Assembly: GCA_937907715.1 (NCBI GenBank)
Contig: CALERM010000084.1
Span: 1-6,358 of the forward strand
Reading direction: 5' to 3'
Source of the DNA: an uncultured Clostridia bacterium
GTDB lineage: Bacteria > Bacillota > Clostridia > Oscillospirales > Oscillospiraceae
Length of the DNA stretch: 6,358 nucleotides
This document shows, in pieces, positions 6,031 through 6,358 of the stretch. Positions within the stretch are counted from its first letter, which is position 1. Each line of letters begins with the position of its first letter. Position numbers and translations under genes: made by a program. Under the pieces are notes generated by a model. It made no database searches. It saw nothing but the letters and a program-made list of their open reading frames with translations, and had not been told where the DNA came from.

Positions 6031-6147
6031 CATTGGCACTACCTATTTTCCCGACCAGTCACCCGGTAAGTATCGTCGGCGAAGATGCGCTTAACTTCTG
6101 TGTTCGGTATGGGAACAGGTGGACCCGCATCCCAATCAGCACCAATG
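6031..6147 (-). rRNA. rrf: 5S ribosomal RNA, distal copy
   Basis: The minus strand contains the conserved 5S strings CCACCTGTTCCCATACCGAA and CAGAAGTTAAGC, followed by the loop-E/helix-IV region and a 3' end ending in TAGTGCCAATG. The two ends pair over 10 bp (CATTGGTGCT with AGTGCCAATG, including G-U pairs), fixing a length of 117. Helix II is GATGCG with CGCATC. It is the last gene before the shared terminator. It differs from the other copy at about 14 positions. The exact mature ends could be off by one or two bases. Confidence 0.94.
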
Positions 6148-6155
6148 GATAAATC

Positions 6156-6181
6156 AAAGGACCAGCTTTCGCTGATCCTTT
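6156..6181 (-). other. hairpin with GAAA tetraloop between the two 5S genes
   Basis: On the minus strand AAAGGATCAGC and GCTGGTCCTTT form an 11-bp stem with one U-G pair, capped by a GAAA tetraloop. Downstream comes GATTTATC, only a weak U-tract. It lies in the 35-base gap between the 5S genes. It may be an rRNA processing stem, or the remnant of a terminator that once ended the operon after the first 5S. The stem is clear; the role is inferred. Confidence 0.6.
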
Positions 6182-6182
6182 G

Positions 6183-6299
6183 TGTTGGCATTACCTATCT
6201 TCCCGACCAGTCACCCGGTAAGTATTGTCGGCGGAAGTGAGCTTAACTTCTGTGTTCGGTATGGGAACAGGTGGACCCTCACCCCAATCAACACCAACT
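6183..6299 (-). rRNA. rrf: 5S ribosomal RNA, proximal copy
   Basis: This is the first 5S gene in transcription order. It shares the CCACCTGTTCCCATACCGAA and GAAGTTAAGC core with the distal copy. Its ends pair as GTTGGTGTT with AATGCCAAC, and helix II is GGTGAG with CTCACT. Most differences from the other copy fall in helices and keep pairing (A-U to G-C, C-G to A-U), arguing that both copies are or recently were functional. Ends were placed by matching the 117-base length of the distal copy; the outermost base pair is not formed here. Confidence 0.93.
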
Positions 6300-6358
6300 A
6301 TTCAGGATGTACCCTGAAAACCGAACACCAATCGAACCTTGCTAATATGAGAGGCTAT
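6300..6358 (-). other. 23S-5S spacer of the rRNA operon
   Basis: This stretch precedes the first 5S gene on the minus strand. It contains CGGTTTTCAGGGT, a type of string common in rRNA spacers of Firmicutes. A small hairpin, TTCAGG-GTACAT-CCTGAA (6301-6318), lies directly before the 5S gene. The recognisable 3' end of 23S rRNA is not reached, and no tRNA fold or CCA end is seen. Identification as spacer rests mainly on position. Confidence 0.6.

Noticed and set aside
6319..6358. Possible tRNA or 23S 3' end at the right edge
   Set aside because: No cloverleaf arms or TTCGANTC-type T-loop in a proper context, and no match to the conserved 23S 3' terminal sequence.

Overview
The window carries three units: a leftward nucleoside-salvage operon, a rightward two-gene unit (galE plus a nitrilase), and the tail of a leftward rRNA operon ending in two tandem, non-identical 5S genes. 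The genes are GC-rich, have strong AGGAGG-type ribosome binding sites, and are closest in style to DeoB/DeoD/Tdk proteins of low-GC-lineage Gram-positives. The rRNA spacer contains a CGGTTTTCAGGGT-type string familiar from Firmicutes. My best guess is a GC-rich member of the Clostridia, perhaps an Oscillospirales-type gut anaerobe. That placement is inference, because no 16S or 23S sequence is present.

Positions 89-3815 (minus strand) read in transcription order tdk, deoC, deoD, deoB, cdd. A promoter at 3850-3878 (TTCCCA-17-TATAAT) starts the unit. Purine nucleoside phosphorylase (DeoD) releases (deoxy)ribose-1-phosphate, phosphopentomutase (DeoB) moves the phosphate to C5, and deoxyribose-phosphate aldolase (DeoC) cleaves deoxyribose-5-phosphate to acetaldehyde and glyceraldehyde-3-phosphate. 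Cytidine deaminase (Cdd) feeds in pyrimidines, and thymidine kinase (Tdk) recovers thymidine as dTMP. A strong hairpin with a T-run lies between deoD and deoB, so expression of deoB-cdd may depend on read-through.

Positions 3816-4048 form a 233-base divergent promoter region with A-rich tracts and several small dyads. Positions 4049-5990 (plus strand) hold galE and, 10 bases later, a branch-1-type nitrilase with an intact Glu-Lys-Glu-Cys active site. The galE promoter (TTGCAA-17-TATACT with a TG extension) is close to consensus.

Positions 5995-6026 hold a hairpin terminator that probably serves both converging units. Positions 6031-6147 and 6183-6299 are two 5S rRNA genes on the minus strand. 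They differ at about 14 of 117 positions, and several of the changes preserve base pairing. The last 59 bases are the 23S-5S spacer.

I found no mobile element, CRISPR array, tRNA or unknown protein family, and no convincing undescribed system. The items most worth checking are the divergent 5S pair, the internal deo terminator, and the nitrilase coupled to galE.
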